From: an uncultured Pseudomonadota bacterium
GTDB taxonomy: Bacteria; Pseudomonadota; Gammaproteobacteria; Methylococcales; Methylomonadaceae
Direction of reading: 5' to 3'
Assembly: GCA_903918375.1 (NCBI GenBank)
Contig: CAIXED010000022.1
Coordinates: 1 to 64,000, forward strand
Length of the DNA stretch: 64,000 nucleotides
Part shown: piece by piece, positions 54,179 to 63,952 of the stretch
Position numbering within the stretch: the first letter of the stretch is position 1
How the letters are laid out: the number at the start of each line of letters is the position of its first letter
Made by a program: the position numbers and the translations under genes
The notes under the pieces: generated by a model
Databases searched by the model: none
The model's input: only the letters and a program-made list of their open reading frames with translations
Told to the model about the DNA's origin: nothing

Positions 54179-54432
54179 GCACCAATTTCACGCTTAAGTT
54201 GCTCAAGCGAAATGGTTTCCAGATTTTTTCCAGCGCGGACATCTAGCATGGCGGCTTTGCTTTCCTCATTGGGTAACACGACATTGAACGGTAAGCCTTG
54301 TTTCGCCACAATCATGCTGGTGAATATATTGACCGCTTCACTAAAGTTCATGCCAAGTTGAGCAAGGATTTGCTTAGCTTCGATAAGCTTTTCCTCATCA
54401 AGACGCAAACTTGTTTGTATTTTTGCTGACAT
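54175..54432 (-). CDS. RelB/DinJ-type antitoxin
   Basis: 85 residues: TSLRLDEEKLIEAKQILAQLGMNFSEAVNIFTSMIVAKQGLPF is the RelB/DinJ ribbon-helix-helix domain, followed by a helical tail. AGGAGCAAT precedes the ATG. Partner of the YafQ-type toxin; expected to repress its own promoter. Confidence 0.87.
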   Translation of the reverse strand: MSAKIQTSLRLDEEKLIEAKQILAQLGMNFSEAVNIFTSMIVAKQGLPFNVVLPNEESKAAMLDVRAGKNLETISLEQLKREIGA

Positions 54433-54596
54433 ACGATTGCTCCTTATAAGATTAAAATTCAGTATACCATTTGGGATTCATGCTGGAAATTATCCTGTCA
54501 CGCAAAAAAATATTTAAAGTTTTTCAATTTTTAGTTCCCCTTTTTGGTTTTCGATTGGCAATAGCAGTGGAAACAGTTTTTAAAAGGAGAAACTCC

Positions 54597-57005
54597 ATGT
54601 CAAAGCGAAAAAACAATCTAGCTATCGGTAAGCCATCATCGCGCTTGCATCAAACCATCAATGGATTGATGTTGGCTTCGGTTTTGGTCGTATCACCCTC
54701 GGCGATGGCTGATGGCGATGCACGCGCTAAACGCAATTACCAAATCAGCAGCGGCACACTTAGCCACGCCCTGAGTCAATTTGCTGGCAGTGCCGGTATT
54801 TTGTTATCGGTCGATGCGAGGTTGACTGATGGTAAAAGTAGTAAGGGATTGGAGGGGGCGTATACGTTTGAGGAAGGGTTGCAAAGGCTGTTGGCGGGGA
54901 CAGGATTGGTTCATGCGTTTACTAATAGTAATACGCTTACATTGAAGGTTTTGGAAAAACAAGGTCAAGTGGATGCATTGACTTTGCCCGCTGTAAAGGT
55001 TGAAGGGAAATCAATCACAGAGGCAAATTCAAGTTTGACTACTCAATCGATTCAACAATCAAAGGCTAAAATTAACGGTGTTCCTGGTGGAGCATCGGTA
55101 ATCGACGGAGAGCGAATTCGCGAGGGTGTTGTTTCTACTGTTAACGATGCTTTGGCTTATACCCCAGGTGTGTTTGTTGGTGATGTTGGTGCTGGTGCGG
55201 CGGCTAATGGTTCTCAAATTTCTATGCGCGGTTCAGATATAAATTCTCGAATATCTCCGCTTAGAGGGTTAAAGCTATTGCGTAATGGAATGCCGTTTAC
55301 TTTTGCAAATGGTGAATCCGATACTCAATTGATCAATCTGGATAGTATTCAGAATATTGAGGTTTATCGTGGTGCTAATGCAATGGAATACGGTGCTAGC
55401 AATCTCGGTGGTGCAATCAACTTTATTTCACCGACTGGATATACTGCAGATCGTTTGAAAGTAGGCATGACATTGGGTACTAATGGTTACGTCAAGCCTT
55501 CTGTTAGTGGAGGTGGTGTCATAGGAAATGGTTGGGATGCTTATGGTTCATTTTCCTACCCCGATTTTGGTGGGAATCGTGAAAAAACGAGCCAAGAGAT
55601 TTTTAATGGCTATGGCAATTTAGGCTACCGATGGAATGACAAAAATGAAACACGCTTGCATTTCGATATTCAAAATCAAAATCATCTTTTTGCCTCTCCA
55701 CTGACTCAAAAGCAAATCAAGGAAAATCCTAGGCAAAATCCAAGTACTAATGCATCGCCAACTGGCTTTCCCTTTTATAGGGTTGATTTACAACATACTG
55801 TGCGTATGAATGGTGGCGATCAGTTTGATGTGGGGGCTTATTATTCAGATCAAGATTGGTCATGGTTTCTCAGTGATTTCGGTTTGTTTCGTGATCATTG
55901 GCAGGATACAGGCTTCACTTGGCGGCATTTGATCAATAATGAACTGTGGGGATTAAAAAATCGAATTGTTTGGGGTGGTTTGAATCAGCTAATGTGGATT
56001 GATGATCGCAATATGTGGAATTCTGACTATTCAGCACCGATTAGTTCAGCAAATATTCCTTTGCAAAGTCATGAGCGAGATCATTACAACAATGTTGAAG
56101 CCTACGTTGAGGATCAACTTAGTTTGACCGATAAACTGACCCTGATTTTAGGCGGACAAGTACAGTACAGAAAAGCCAATATCAACCGTATTTTCTCGGC
56201 TGATGCGCCGACAACACCTGATCAAGGCGATCAAGATTTTTTCAATTTTAATCCTAAGCTTGGCTTTACTTGGCAAGCAACTAATGAGGCGCAGTTATAC
56301 GGCAATGTTAGCCGTAGTGCTGAGCCACCGCCTTTGATTGATTTAGTCAATGTATATCAACAGCCAAAATTAAGAAATCAAAAGGGTACGACTCTTGAGA
56401 TAGGTACTCGTGGTCAAAGCGAATGGTTGAAATGGGATCTCGCTGTTTATCACGCGTGGCTTGATAATGAATTATTGATTGTGCCGCTGCCACCTAATTT
56501 CAATACATTTACTACCAGCAATGCAGGCAGTACACAGCATACCGGTGTTGAATTAGGTTTGGAAAGAACCTTGCCTTTGTCGTTGTTGGCTAAGGAAGAC
56601 CAAATTCGTTTACGTGGTAGTTATACTTGGAATAACTTTCATTTTGATAATGATCCTTGGCTAGGTGATAACCGTTTACCAGGCATACCTGAACATAATG
56701 GTCGAATTGAAGCTTTATATGAGCATCCAAGTGGATTTTATGTGGGCCCTAATATGCAAGCGGCAAGCGCTAATTTTGTTGATTTTAGTAATACGCTATC
56801 TGCTCAACCGTATGCATTACTTGGCGCTAGAGTTGGATGGGATGATGGTAGGCATTGGAAGTTGTTTGTTGATGGTCGTAACTTGACTAATGAACATTAC
56901 TCATCGTCTGTTTATGTCACAGGTAATGCCGAATCACAAGATATAGCTCAATTTAATCCCGGTGCAACCAGAATGGTCTATGGTGGTGTCGAGTATCGTT
57001 GGTAA
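54597..57005 (+). CDS. TonB-dependent receptor with STN signalling domain
   Basis: 802 residues from ATG at 54597, preceded by AGGAG; a longer in-frame extension covers non-coding DNA. Signal peptide to about residue 38 (SPSAMA), an STN domain (ISSGTLSHALSQFAGSAGILLSVDARL, about 48-120), the plug (GVPGGASVIDGERIREGVVSTVNDALAYTPGVFVGD, IEVYRGANAMEYGASNLGGAINFIS) and the 22-strand barrel, ending aromatic (YRW). STN domains pass a signal to a FecR anti-sigma factor, which fits the fecI-fecR genes upstream. Ligand unknown, probably an iron chelate. Confidence 0.9.
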   Translation: MSKRKNNLAIGKPSSRLHQTINGLMLASVLVVSPSAMADGDARAKRNYQISSGTLSHALSQFAGSAGILLSVDARLTDGKSSKGLEGAYTFEEGLQRLLAGTGLVHAFTNSNTLTLKVLEKQGQVDALTLPAVKVEGKSITEANSSLTTQSIQQSKAKINGVPGGASVIDGERIREGVVSTVNDALAYTPGVFVGDVGAGAAANGSQISMRGSDINSRISPLRGLKLLRNGMPFTFANGESDTQLINLDSIQNIEVYRGANAMEYGASNLGGAINFISPTGYTADRLKVGMTLGTNGYVKPSVSGGGVIGNGWDAYGSFSYPDFGGNREKTSQEIFNGYGNLGYRWNDKNETRLHFDIQNQNHLFASPLTQKQIKENPRQNPSTNASPTGFPFYRVDLQHTVRMNGGDQFDVGAYYSDQDWSWFLSDFGLFRDHWQDTGFTWRHLINNELWGLKNRIVWGGLNQLMWIDDRNMWNSDYSAPISSANIPLQSHERDHYNNVEAYVEDQLSLTDKLTLILGGQVQYRKANINRIFSADAPTTPDQGDQDFFNFNPKLGFTWQATNEAQLYGNVSRSAEPPPLIDLVNVYQQPKLRNQKGTTLEIGTRGQSEWLKWDLAVYHAWLDNELLIVPLPPNFNTFTTSNAGSTQHTGVELGLERTLPLSLLAKEDQIRLRGSYTWNNFHFDNDPWLGDNRLPGIPEHNGRIEALYEHPSGFYVGPNMQAASANFVDFSNTLSAQPYALLGARVGWDDGRHWKLFVDGRNLTNEHYSSSVYVTGNAESQDIAQFNPGATRMVYGGVEYRW

Positions 57006-57064
57006 ACGGTTTAATTGAGCTGAAGTTCTGACTGAAAAGTAGTGTTTTTGATAAGGATTTAAAC

Positions 57065-58294
57065 ATGGCATTGATACGTTTTCAGTATTTTCAATCCAAA
57101 TTATCTGTCAGGACTCATAAACTAAAAATGCGCCGTCAACGCTGGTTGGTGGCGCATTTATGGTTAGGATTGTCATTTGGCTTGTTGCTTTCGATTTATG
57201 GTCTTACCGGAAGTGTTCTGGTTTTTAATCCAGAACTTGATGAGTTTTTGCATCCTGAGCTTTTAAAGGTCGATGTGTCTAGCCATTCAAAATACTGCTC
57301 ATTAAAAGAGATATTTAATGCTGGTAGAACCGAAATGCCTCAGAATGCAAAACTTACCTTTGCGACGTATCCGCGTAATGAGTATGCAGCGGTTCAATTG
57401 CGATTTACGCTAGAGAACGGTGACGGTGTAATTGAACAATGGCTGGTTGCGGTTAATCCGTATAACGCCCAAGTAATCGGAAAACAATTTGTAAGTCGTT
57501 CTAGCGATTGGTTACCTAGTACCTTTATTGGGGTAATCTTTGAATTACATTACGCTTTGCTAATGCCTTGGAGTTTCAGCACTCCAATTGTTGGTTTGTC
57601 TGCAATGTTATTGATTATATCTATACTGACCGGCTTAATTGTTTGGTGGCCACTCTCCAGCAAGTGGCACCAAGCGCTCACACTCAAATTGGGTGCTGGG
57701 AATGCGCGTTTTAATTACGATTTGCATAAGATCAGCGGTTTTTATACGGCAGTAGTCTTGATTCCAGTGCTATTTTCGGGTGTATACATGGTATTACCGA
57801 ACAACGTCGTTCCCGTCTTGGAATTATTTTCGCCAGTAACTTATCGATACTGGTTTGAATCTAGCGCGCCTAATTCTGCAGTCAGTGGAATATCTATCGA
57901 GAAGGCTGTTGAAATAGCATTGCAGCGTTATCCTGAAGGGCGACCGAATATGATTTACGGTGTTTCAGAAAAGCGTGATGCCTATACAGTGTGTCAAAAC
58001 GGTGTTCATTCGCCGAATACCTTGCTAGATAGGCGTTGTGTGGTCATTGATCAATATTCAGGGAAATTGTTGGATATTGATGATCCGTCTATCGGTTCGG
58101 CTGGAGAGGTTTTTACCCATTGGCAATGGCCTTTGCACTCTGGGCAAGCATTTGGTATGGCTGGTCGAATTCTTGTCTTTATTTCAGGACTTGCTTGTCC
58201 GGTCTTATATGTCACTGGCCTCATCCGCTGGCTACAAAAACGCCGAGCCGCCAAGCAACATCAAGCCAGACAATCGGCTAATCGAGTTTGTTAA
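57065..58294 (+). CDS. PepSY-domain inner-membrane protein
   Basis: 409 residues, PepSY_TM family: helix about 28-50 (LVAHLWLGLSFGLLLSIYGLTGSVLVF), PepSY domain, a conserved EIHYxL-like ELHYALLMPW, helices near 175-200 and 240-262, RFNYDLHKISGFYTAVV, and a final helix near 360-385 (HWQWPLHSGQAFGMAGRI). Such proteins often accompany TonB siderophore receptors and may act as inner-membrane ferric reductases or permeases. Downstream of the receptor by 59 bases. Confidence 0.85.
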   Translation: MALIRFQYFQSKLSVRTHKLKMRRQRWLVAHLWLGLSFGLLLSIYGLTGSVLVFNPELDEFLHPELLKVDVSSHSKYCSLKEIFNAGRTEMPQNAKLTFATYPRNEYAAVQLRFTLENGDGVIEQWLVAVNPYNAQVIGKQFVSRSSDWLPSTFIGVIFELHYALLMPWSFSTPIVGLSAMLLIISILTGLIVWWPLSSKWHQALTLKLGAGNARFNYDLHKISGFYTAVVLIPVLFSGVYMVLPNNVVPVLELFSPVTYRYWFESSAPNSAVSGISIEKAVEIALQRYPEGRPNMIYGVSEKRDAYTVCQNGVHSPNTLLDRRCVVIDQYSGKLLDIDDPSIGSAGEVFTHWQWPLHSGQAFGMAGRILVFISGLACPVLYVTGLIRWLQKRRAAKQHQARQSANRVC

Positions 58295-58518
58295 TGCAAC
58301 GAACCAAGAAAAACCAACGACCTTTACCGCCTATGGTAGTTTTTGCCGAACAAGCCGCCGAGGTATTTCCGGCGGTTCGTTATTTCCAGATTCATTTTGA
58401 ATTTCTACAAGAACAGTTGCAGTTGATTGCGCGTAACCAAGAGGCTTTGCAGCAGCAAATCCAGCAATTGGAGGCGCGGTTGTCGGTTGTTGGTCAAACT
58501 GAACAATTAAGTAATTAA
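58294..58518 (+). CDS. Small protein, unknown
   Basis: 74 residues from ATG at 58294, which overlaps the preceding stop (TAATG). Basic N-terminus (MQRTKKNQRPLPP) and a C-terminal coiled coil rich in Gln and Glu (EQLQLIARNQEALQQQIQQLEARL). Coupled to the PepSY gene. I do not recognise it. Confidence 0.5.
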   Translation: MQRTKKNQRPLPPMVVFAEQAAEVFPAVRYFQIHFEFLQEQLQLIARNQEALQQQIQQLEARLSVVGQTEQLSN

Positions 58519-58563
58519 TCGGAAGGTTTAACGGCAAGTGGTGGCACAGCACTTGAGGCTGTC

Positions 58564-58634
58564 GTCATTCCCGCGAAGGCGGGAATCCAGACCTCGAAGC
58601 CAATAGCCTAGATTCCCGCTTGCGCCGGAATGAC
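58564..58634. repeat. Short interspersed repeat with terminal inverted repeats
   Basis: A 71-base element bounded by GTCATTCC and GGAATGAC, with inner near-repeats ATTCCCGCGAAGGCGGGAAT and ATTCCCGCTTGCGCCGGAAT. This pattern is common between genes of many proteobacteria and could also serve as a bidirectional terminator between the PepSY transcript and the convergent comF. Confidence 0.7.
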
Positions 58635-58704
58635 CAAATTAATAGCGTCGAAGGGTCATCATATTGAGGGAACGCGTGCCTGATCAACAAACTACAAAAT
58701 TCAA

Positions 58705-59403
58705 TTACGCCCTAGCGCACGCCCAAACATCCACTCGATTAACCCCCTGATTTTTTAAAGTAGCGGCTAACGCGGAAGCGGTTGATCCGGTGGTGATGAC
58801 GTCATCAATAATCGCTAGATGTTGATAAATAAGTGGTTTTGTAACCGCAAATGCCTGTTTAAGATTGGTTTGGCGTTGTTTGGCGCTTAGGCCGGTTTGA
58901 TGGTCGGTGTCGCGGATTCGGGCGCAGCTGTTTAAATCTAGCGGGATGTTGAGGTGGTTGGCGACATGACGGGCGATTTCGATGGATTGGTTAAAGCCGC
59001 GTTGACGGTAGCGGTTGGGGTGTAGCGGCACGGCAATTAATGCTTCTGGACGTTCGCTGCTGTTGGCGATGTGTTCGGCGAGTAAATGACCGAGTAGGCG
59101 AGCGTTTTTGTAGTCGTGGTGAAATTTTAGTTGGCTGACTAGATAGCGGATGCTGGCTTGATAGACAAACGGTGCGTGGGTTTCGTCGAAAGCGGGGGAT
59201 TGTTTTAAACAATTGCCGCACAGTTGTGGTTTGCTGATTGGATTGGCAAACCGTGCGCCGCATTGGTAGCAGCAATGGAGGTTTCTTGGCAGGTCTTGAA
59301 AGCAGGCTTGGCAGAGGTCTAAATCATTAAAGCCGGGGCTGTTGCATAAGATACAGCGCGGCGGCAGCAATTTGTTCTGTATAATATTCAGCCAGTTGTT
59401 CAC
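58705..59403 (-). CDS. comF: ComF family phosphoribosyltransferase-like protein
   Basis: 232 residues. N-terminal zinc-finger-like part (CILCNSPGFNDLDLCQACF, CCYQCGARFANP, LCGNC) and a C-terminal phosphoribosyltransferase domain (IAVPLHPNRYRQRGFNQSIEIAR, LAIIDDVITTGSTASALA). Required for DNA uptake in competent bacteria. Divergent from bioB, a common neighbourhood in gammaproteobacteria. A truncated copy is at 51583. Confidence 0.93.
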   Translation of the reverse strand: MNNWLNIIQNKLLPPRCILCNSPGFNDLDLCQACFQDLPRNLHCCYQCGARFANPISKPQLCGNCLKQSPAFDETHAPFVYQASIRYLVSQLKFHHDYKNARLLGHLLAEHIANSSERPEALIAVPLHPNRYRQRGFNQSIEIARHVANHLNIPLDLNSCARIRDTDHQTGLSAKQRQTNLKQAFAVTKPLIYQHLAIIDDVITTGSTASALAATLKNQGVNRVDVWACARA

Positions 59404-59473
59404 TTTATTTTATTAAATAGGTTGATAAGTGCTGTGAAGCCATTTGACCTGCGATTGCTTGGAGATTACCAGA

Positions 59474-60451
59474 ATGTCGGCCACCTCGGAACTGAATACA
59501 GTACGCCATGATTGGCAATTAAGCGAAGTTGAAGCTTTATTGGCTTTGCCGTTTAACGATTTGTTATTTAACGCGCAAACCGTGCATCGGGCTAATTTTG
59601 ATCCGAATGAGATTCAAGTCAGTAGTTTATTGAGTATTAAAACCGGTTCTTGTTCGGAAGATTGTGGTTATTGCCCACAAAGCGCTCGTTACGATTCCGA
59701 TTTAAAACCCGAAGCCTTGATGCCGATTGATGCGGTGTTAAAAGCCGCGCAAGATGCTAAAGATCAAGGTGCTTCACGTTTTTGCATGGGTGCTGCGTGG
59801 CGTAGTCCTAAAGATCGCGATATTGAGCGCGTGGTTGAAATGGTGCAGGGCGTTAAGGCTTTGGGGATGGAAACTTGTGTGACCTTGGGGATGTTGACCG
59901 ACAAGCAAACTCAGGCGCTAAAAGACGGCGGTTTGGATTATTACAATCACAATCTCGATACCTCCGAAGATTATTATTCAGAAATTATCACGACTCGCAC
60001 CTATCAAGATCGTTTGGATACTTTGGAACGGGTGCGTGATGCAGGGATTAATGTTTGCTGTGGCGGTATTGTTGGCATGGGCGAGTCTGAAACTGACCGC
60101 GCGAAATTGTTGCTGCAATTAGCCACCATGCCAAGTCATCCTGAAAGCGTACCTATTAATATGTTGGTGCAAGTCGAAGGTACGCCTTTGCATGGTGCTG
60201 ATGCGATGGACCCGATTGTGTTCGTGCGTACCATTGCCGTGGCGCGGATTTTGATGCCGAAATCGCGAGTGCGTTTGTCGGCAGGTCGTAAAGAGATGAG
60301 CGATGAAATGCAGGCTTTGTGTTTCTTTGCTGGCGCTAATTCTATTTTCTACGGTGACAAATTGCTCACCACCGATAACCCAATGACCAATCACGACCAA
60401 AAGTTGTTCCAACGCTTGGGCGTGTACATGGGCGGTTCTAGTTACGCTTAA
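59474..60451 (+). CDS. bioB: Biotin synthase BioB
   Basis: 325 residues from ATG at 59474 (GGAG nine bases before). Radical SAM motif [11 protein letters not shown] (CX3CX2C), [21 protein letters not shown] and [12 protein letters not shown] are diagnostic. Inserts sulphur into dethiobiotin, the last step to biotin. Starts the bioB-F-H-C-D operon; its stop overlaps the bioF start. No BirA-type operator was recognised upstream. Confidence 0.96.
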   Translation: MSATSELNTVRHDWQLSEVEALLALPFNDLLFNAQTVHRANFDPNEIQVSSLLSIKTGSCSEDCGYCPQSARYDSDLKPEALMPIDAVLKAAQDAKDQGASRFCMGAAWRSPKDRDIERVVEMVQGVKALGMETCVTLGMLTDKQTQALKDGGLDYYNHNLDTSEDYYSEIITTRTYQDRLDTLERVRDAGINVCCGGIVGMGESETDRAKLLLQLATMPSHPESVPINMLVQVEGTPLHGADAMDPIVFVRTIAVARILMPKSRVRLSAGRKEMSDEMQALCFFAGANSIFYGDKLLTTDNPMTNHDQKLFQRLGVYMGGSSYA

Positions 60452-61611
60452 TGACGGCCGGTTTTTACGATTTTGACGCTGAACTGCAAAGCCTAAATCA
60501 GCAAAGTTTGTATCGACGGCGGCGAGTGGTGGAATCGCCGCAGTCTGTGCTGATGCAGCTGGATGGGCGGCAGGTCGTCAATTTTTGCAGCAATGATTAT
60601 TTGGGCTTGGCTAATCATCCCGAGGTGATTGCCGCGTTTAAGCGTGGTGTCGATCAATACGGGGTCGGCAGTGGCTCGGCGCATTTGATTTGCGGCCATA
60701 GCCATGCTCATCATGCTTTGGAAGATGAGTTGGCGGCATTTACCGGACGCGAGCGGGCTTTGTTGTTTTCAACAGGCTATATGGCTAACTTGGGTGCGAT
60801 TTCGGCCTTGGTGGGGCGTGGTGATAGCGTCTTAGAAGATCGTTTAAATCATGCTTCTTTATTAGATGGCGGTTTGTTATCGGGGGCTAGATTTCAGCGT
60901 TATCAGCATAATCAATTAGACGATTTGCAAGCGCGGTTAGCGGCCAGCAAGGGTAAGGCTTTGATTGTCAGTGATGGCGTGTTTAGTATGGACGGCGATT
61001 TGGCTTTGTTACCGGATTTGGCGAATTTGGCTGCACAGCATGGCGCGGGATTGTTGATTGATGATGCTCATGGCTTTGGGGTTTTGGGTGTCAATGGCGG
61101 TGGCGTTGTTGAACATTTTGGTTTAAGCCAGCAGCAAGTGCCGATTTTGATGGGGACTTTGGGCAAGGCCTTTGGCACTTTTGGGGCTTTTATTGCTGGT
61201 TCCGATGCCTTGATTGAGTATTTGATTCAAAAAGCCAGAACTTATGTGTTCACTACAGCGATGCCTGCGGCAGTTGCTGAGGCGACGCGAGTGAGCTTGC
61301 GTTTATTGCAGCAGGATGCTTGGCGACGTCAGCATTTGCAGTTATTAATCAGTCGTTTTCGTGCTGGCGCTGAGCAGCAAGGTTTACAGTTAATGGCTTC
61401 GGCAACTGCGATTCAACCGATTATTTTAGGTGACAGCGAAAACGCTTTATTAGCCAGCCAGCGATTATTAGCGCAAGGTTTTTGGGTGAGTGCGATTCGA
61501 CCACCGACGGTGCCAGCCGGAACTGCGCGTTTGCGGATTACTTTTTCCAGTTTGCATACTGAACAGCAGGTCGATGCTTTGCTAGAAGCGTTGCCCAAGG
61601 CTTTGGCATGA
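60451..61611 (+). CDS. bioF: 8-amino-7-oxononanoate synthase BioF
   Basis: 386 residues, PLP-dependent. [48 protein letters not shown] and the PLP-binding Lys in [14 protein letters not shown]. Condenses pimeloyl-ACP with alanine. Overlaps bioB by one base and bioH by four. Confidence 0.96.
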   Translation: MTAGFYDFDAELQSLNQQSLYRRRRVVESPQSVLMQLDGRQVVNFCSNDYLGLANHPEVIAAFKRGVDQYGVGSGSAHLICGHSHAHHALEDELAAFTGRERALLFSTGYMANLGAISALVGRGDSVLEDRLNHASLLDGGLLSGARFQRYQHNQLDDLQARLAASKGKALIVSDGVFSMDGDLALLPDLANLAAQHGAGLLIDDAHGFGVLGVNGGGVVEHFGLSQQQVPILMGTLGKAFGTFGAFIAGSDALIEYLIQKARTYVFTTAMPAAVAEATRVSLRLLQQDAWRRQHLQLLISRFRAGAEQQGLQLMASATAIQPIILGDSENALLASQRLLAQGFWVSAIRPPTVPAGTARLRITFSSLHTEQQVDALLEALPKALA

Positions 61612-62369
61612 GCGGGATTCATTATCAAATTTTCGGCCAAGGTCAGCCTTTAGTGATGATTCATGGCTGGGCGATGCATAGTGGGATTTGGCAGTCGTTT
61701 GCTGAGCAATTGGCGCAGCATTGTCAGGTGATTTGCGTTGATTTACCTGGGCATGGGCTTAGTGAAGCTATCGAGCCTTTTTCATTAGAAAATATCAGTG
61801 ATAGTTTGATGCAGGCATTGCCGGTGCAGCAATTTAGTATTTTAGGCTGGTCTCTGGGCGCAACGGTGGCGATTGATATGGCTTCGCGTTATCCAGATCG
61901 GGTGCAGTCCTTGCAGGTATTGGCGGGCAATCCCTTGTTTGTGGAAAGTGTGGCTTGGCCAGGAGTGAAAGCGGAAGTTTTAGATGGTTTTGCAGAGCAA
62001 TTAGCCAACGATGTTCAACAGACTTTGGTGCGATTTTTGGGTTTGCAGGTTAAAGGTTTGGCGGATGCTAAGACTTTGTTGCAACAAATTAAAACGGCGG
62101 TGCAAGCTTATCCAGCGCCAAGTTTGCAAGCCCTGCAAGCCGGATTGCAGATTTTGAAACACAGCGATGGCTGCGTGGCGTTGCAGCAATTGCAGTGTCC
62201 GGTATCGGTGTTGATGGGCGATAGAGATAGTTTGATTCCATTGGCGCTGGCCGATTCGTTAAAAAGATTACAGCCTGCTATTCAAATTCATCTACTGGAA
62301 AATGCCGGTCATGTACCGTTTTTATCCCATCCTCAACCGTTATTGGAACGGGTGATTGCTGATTTATGA
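61608..62369 (+). CDS. bioH: Pimeloyl-ACP methyl ester esterase BioH
   Basis: 253 residues, alpha/beta hydrolase. Oxyanion region [12 protein letters not shown], nucleophile Ser in GWSLGA, Asp in MGDRDSLIP, His in [12 protein letters not shown]. Frees pimeloyl-ACP from its methyl ester so that chain growth stops. Overlaps both neighbours by four bases. Confidence 0.94.
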   Translation: MSGIHYQIFGQGQPLVMIHGWAMHSGIWQSFAEQLAQHCQVICVDLPGHGLSEAIEPFSLENISDSLMQALPVQQFSILGWSLGATVAIDMASRYPDRVQSLQVLAGNPLFVESVAWPGVKAEVLDGFAEQLANDVQQTLVRFLGLQVKGLADAKTLLQQIKTAVQAYPAPSLQALQAGLQILKHSDGCVALQQLQCPVSVLMGDRDSLIPLALADSLKRLQPAIQIHLLENAGHVPFLSHPQPLLERVIADL

Positions 62370-63154
62370 GTCATCACGGTCAATTAGATAAAGCCAAAAT
62401 CAAACAGTCGTTTGCTTCAGCCGCTGGTAGTTATGATGCTGTAGCGGCATTGCAGCGCCAAGTCGGTTTGGATTTGCTGAAAAAATGTCCGTTGCAAGCT
62501 GAGGCGGGTTTGGTGATGGATTTGGGTGCAGGCACTGGATTTTTAACCCGCGCCTTAGCGGTTACTGACTATCAATCCTTGCTGGCGGTGGATATTGCCT
62601 TGCCGATGTTGTTAAGCAGTCGGCAAAAAAATCAGTCGCTTGTGGTTGATTATCTATGTGCGGATGCGGAGCAGTTACCGTTAGCCAATGCTTCGCTGCA
62701 GCAAATTTATTCGAATTTGGCCTTGCAGTGGTGTGAAGATTTGCGGGCGGTGTTCGCGGATTGTCGTCGGGTTTTGCGGCAGGATGGGCAATTGGTATTG
62801 GCGACTTTTGGGCCGGCAACCTTAAAAGAATTAAAAGCAGCTTGGGCGAAAGTCGATGATTTTGCTCATGTGAATCAATTTTATTCGCTGCAAGACATTA
62901 ATGGTTTTCTGCAACAGGCAGGGTTTAGTGATTTAAGTCTTGAATCGGTGGTTTATCAAACTCAATACGATTCGGTGCTGGGTTTAATGCATGAATTAAA
63001 AGGCTTGGGGGCGCATAACGTCAGTCAAAGCCGCAATCGCAAACCGACTACTCGCCAGCAATTGCAACAGATGATTAAGCATTATGAAAATGCGATGTCT
63101 GATGGCCAGATTATCGCCAGTTATGAAATTATTTTTGTGCGGGCAGGGCGATGA
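62366..63154 (+). CDS. bioC: Malonyl-ACP O-methyltransferase BioC
   Basis: 262 residues. KIKQSFASAAGSYDAVAALQRQVG is the usual BioC start; SAM motif I is VMDLGAGTGFLTRAL (about 51-65), with the later SNLALQWCEDLRAVF. Methylates malonyl-ACP to disguise it as a fatty-acid primer. Works with BioH; both are adjacent here. Confidence 0.94.
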   Translation: MSHHGQLDKAKIKQSFASAAGSYDAVAALQRQVGLDLLKKCPLQAEAGLVMDLGAGTGFLTRALAVTDYQSLLAVDIALPMLLSSRQKNQSLVVDYLCADAEQLPLANASLQQIYSNLALQWCEDLRAVFADCRRVLRQDGQLVLATFGPATLKELKAAWAKVDDFAHVNQFYSLQDINGFLQQAGFSDLSLESVVYQTQYDSVLGLMHELKGLGAHNVSQSRNRKPTTRQQLQQMIKHYENAMSDGQIIASYEIIFVRAGR

Positions 63155-63831
63155 CAGCGGGTTTTTTTGTTACTGGTACGGATACTGACGTTGGCAAAAC
63201 TTGGGCAACCATTGCTTTGATGCGTGGTTTGCAAAGACAAGGATTGCAAGTGGCTGGGATGAAGCCAGTGGCGGCGGGTTGTGTTTGGCAGGATCGGCAA
63301 TTAAAAAATGCTGATGCCTTATTGATGCAAGCCAATGCCTCAATGGATTTGGATTACATCATGATTAATCCCTATGCCTTTGAACCCGCTGTTTCACCGC
63401 ATTTGGCTTGTGGTGAGGTGGTGGTTGAATTGCCGGTGCTGGTTGATCGGTTTAAACAATTACAGCAATTGGCTGATTTAGTGGTTGTTGAAGGTGCTGG
63501 TGGTTGGTATTCGCCAATGAGCGCTGAATTTGATAATGCTGATTTGGCACAGGCTTTAGGTTTGTCAGTGATTTTAGTAGTCGGGTTGCGATTAGGTTGT
63601 ATTAACCATGCACGACTGACTTTGAAGGCGATTCAGCAGGCAAAATTGTCTTGTCTTGGTTGGGTTGCTGTTGAAATTGATCCGCTGATGCAAGGTTTTC
63701 AAGCGAATTTAGCCTATTTGCAACAGCAGTTGGATGTGCCTTTGTTGGCGGTTTTGCCGCATATTCAGACGCCGGATTTTGAGTTTTTAAGTCAGCAATT
63801 TAATCAGGAAACTCTCAAAAAATTGATCTAA
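63151..63831 (+). CDS. bioD: Dethiobiotin synthetase BioD
   Basis: 226 residues. P-loop GTDTDVGKTWATIAL (residues 8-22), GMKPVAAGC, VVVEGAGGWYSPM. Closes the ureido ring of biotin using carbon dioxide and ATP. Last gene of the operon. The only enzyme of the late pathway missing here is BioA (diaminopelargonate aminotransferase), which must lie elsewhere. Confidence 0.95.
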   Translation: MTAGFFVTGTDTDVGKTWATIALMRGLQRQGLQVAGMKPVAAGCVWQDRQLKNADALLMQANASMDLDYIMINPYAFEPAVSPHLACGEVVVELPVLVDRFKQLQQLADLVVVEGAGGWYSPMSAEFDNADLAQALGLSVILVVGLRLGCINHARLTLKAIQQAKLSCLGWVAVEIDPLMQGFQANLAYLQQQLDVPLLAVLPHIQTPDFEFLSQQFNQETLKKLI

Positions 63832-63877
63832 ATCAAAAAACATCAGCTTGCTAAGGCGAAAATGCTTACAGGCTAGG

Positions 63878-63919
63878 AGGCTTGGCAACAGCAATGTTGA
63901 CAGGCCTTTTTTATTTTTC
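63878..63919 (+). terminator. Terminator of the bio operon
   Basis: Outer stem AGGC/GCCT and inner stem CAACA/TGTTG with a GCAA loop, then TTTTTTATTTTT. Lies 47 bases after the bioD stop codon. Confidence 0.6.
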
Positions 63920-63921
63920 GT

Positions 63922-63952
63922 GGTAAATCAGGAAAAGCTCTTCTGGTTTACC
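63922..63952. other. Inverted repeat near the window end
   Basis: GGTAAATCAG and CTGGTTTACC, ten-base arms with one mismatch and an eleven-base spacer, directly after the bio terminator. No T-run follows, so it may be an operator for a gene beyond the window rather than a terminator. Confidence 0.3.

Noticed and set aside
54471-54596. 42-codon N-terminal extension of the TonB receptor
   Set aside because: AGGAG directly precedes the later ATG, which starts a proper signal peptide; the extension lies in the divergent leader of the antitoxin gene.
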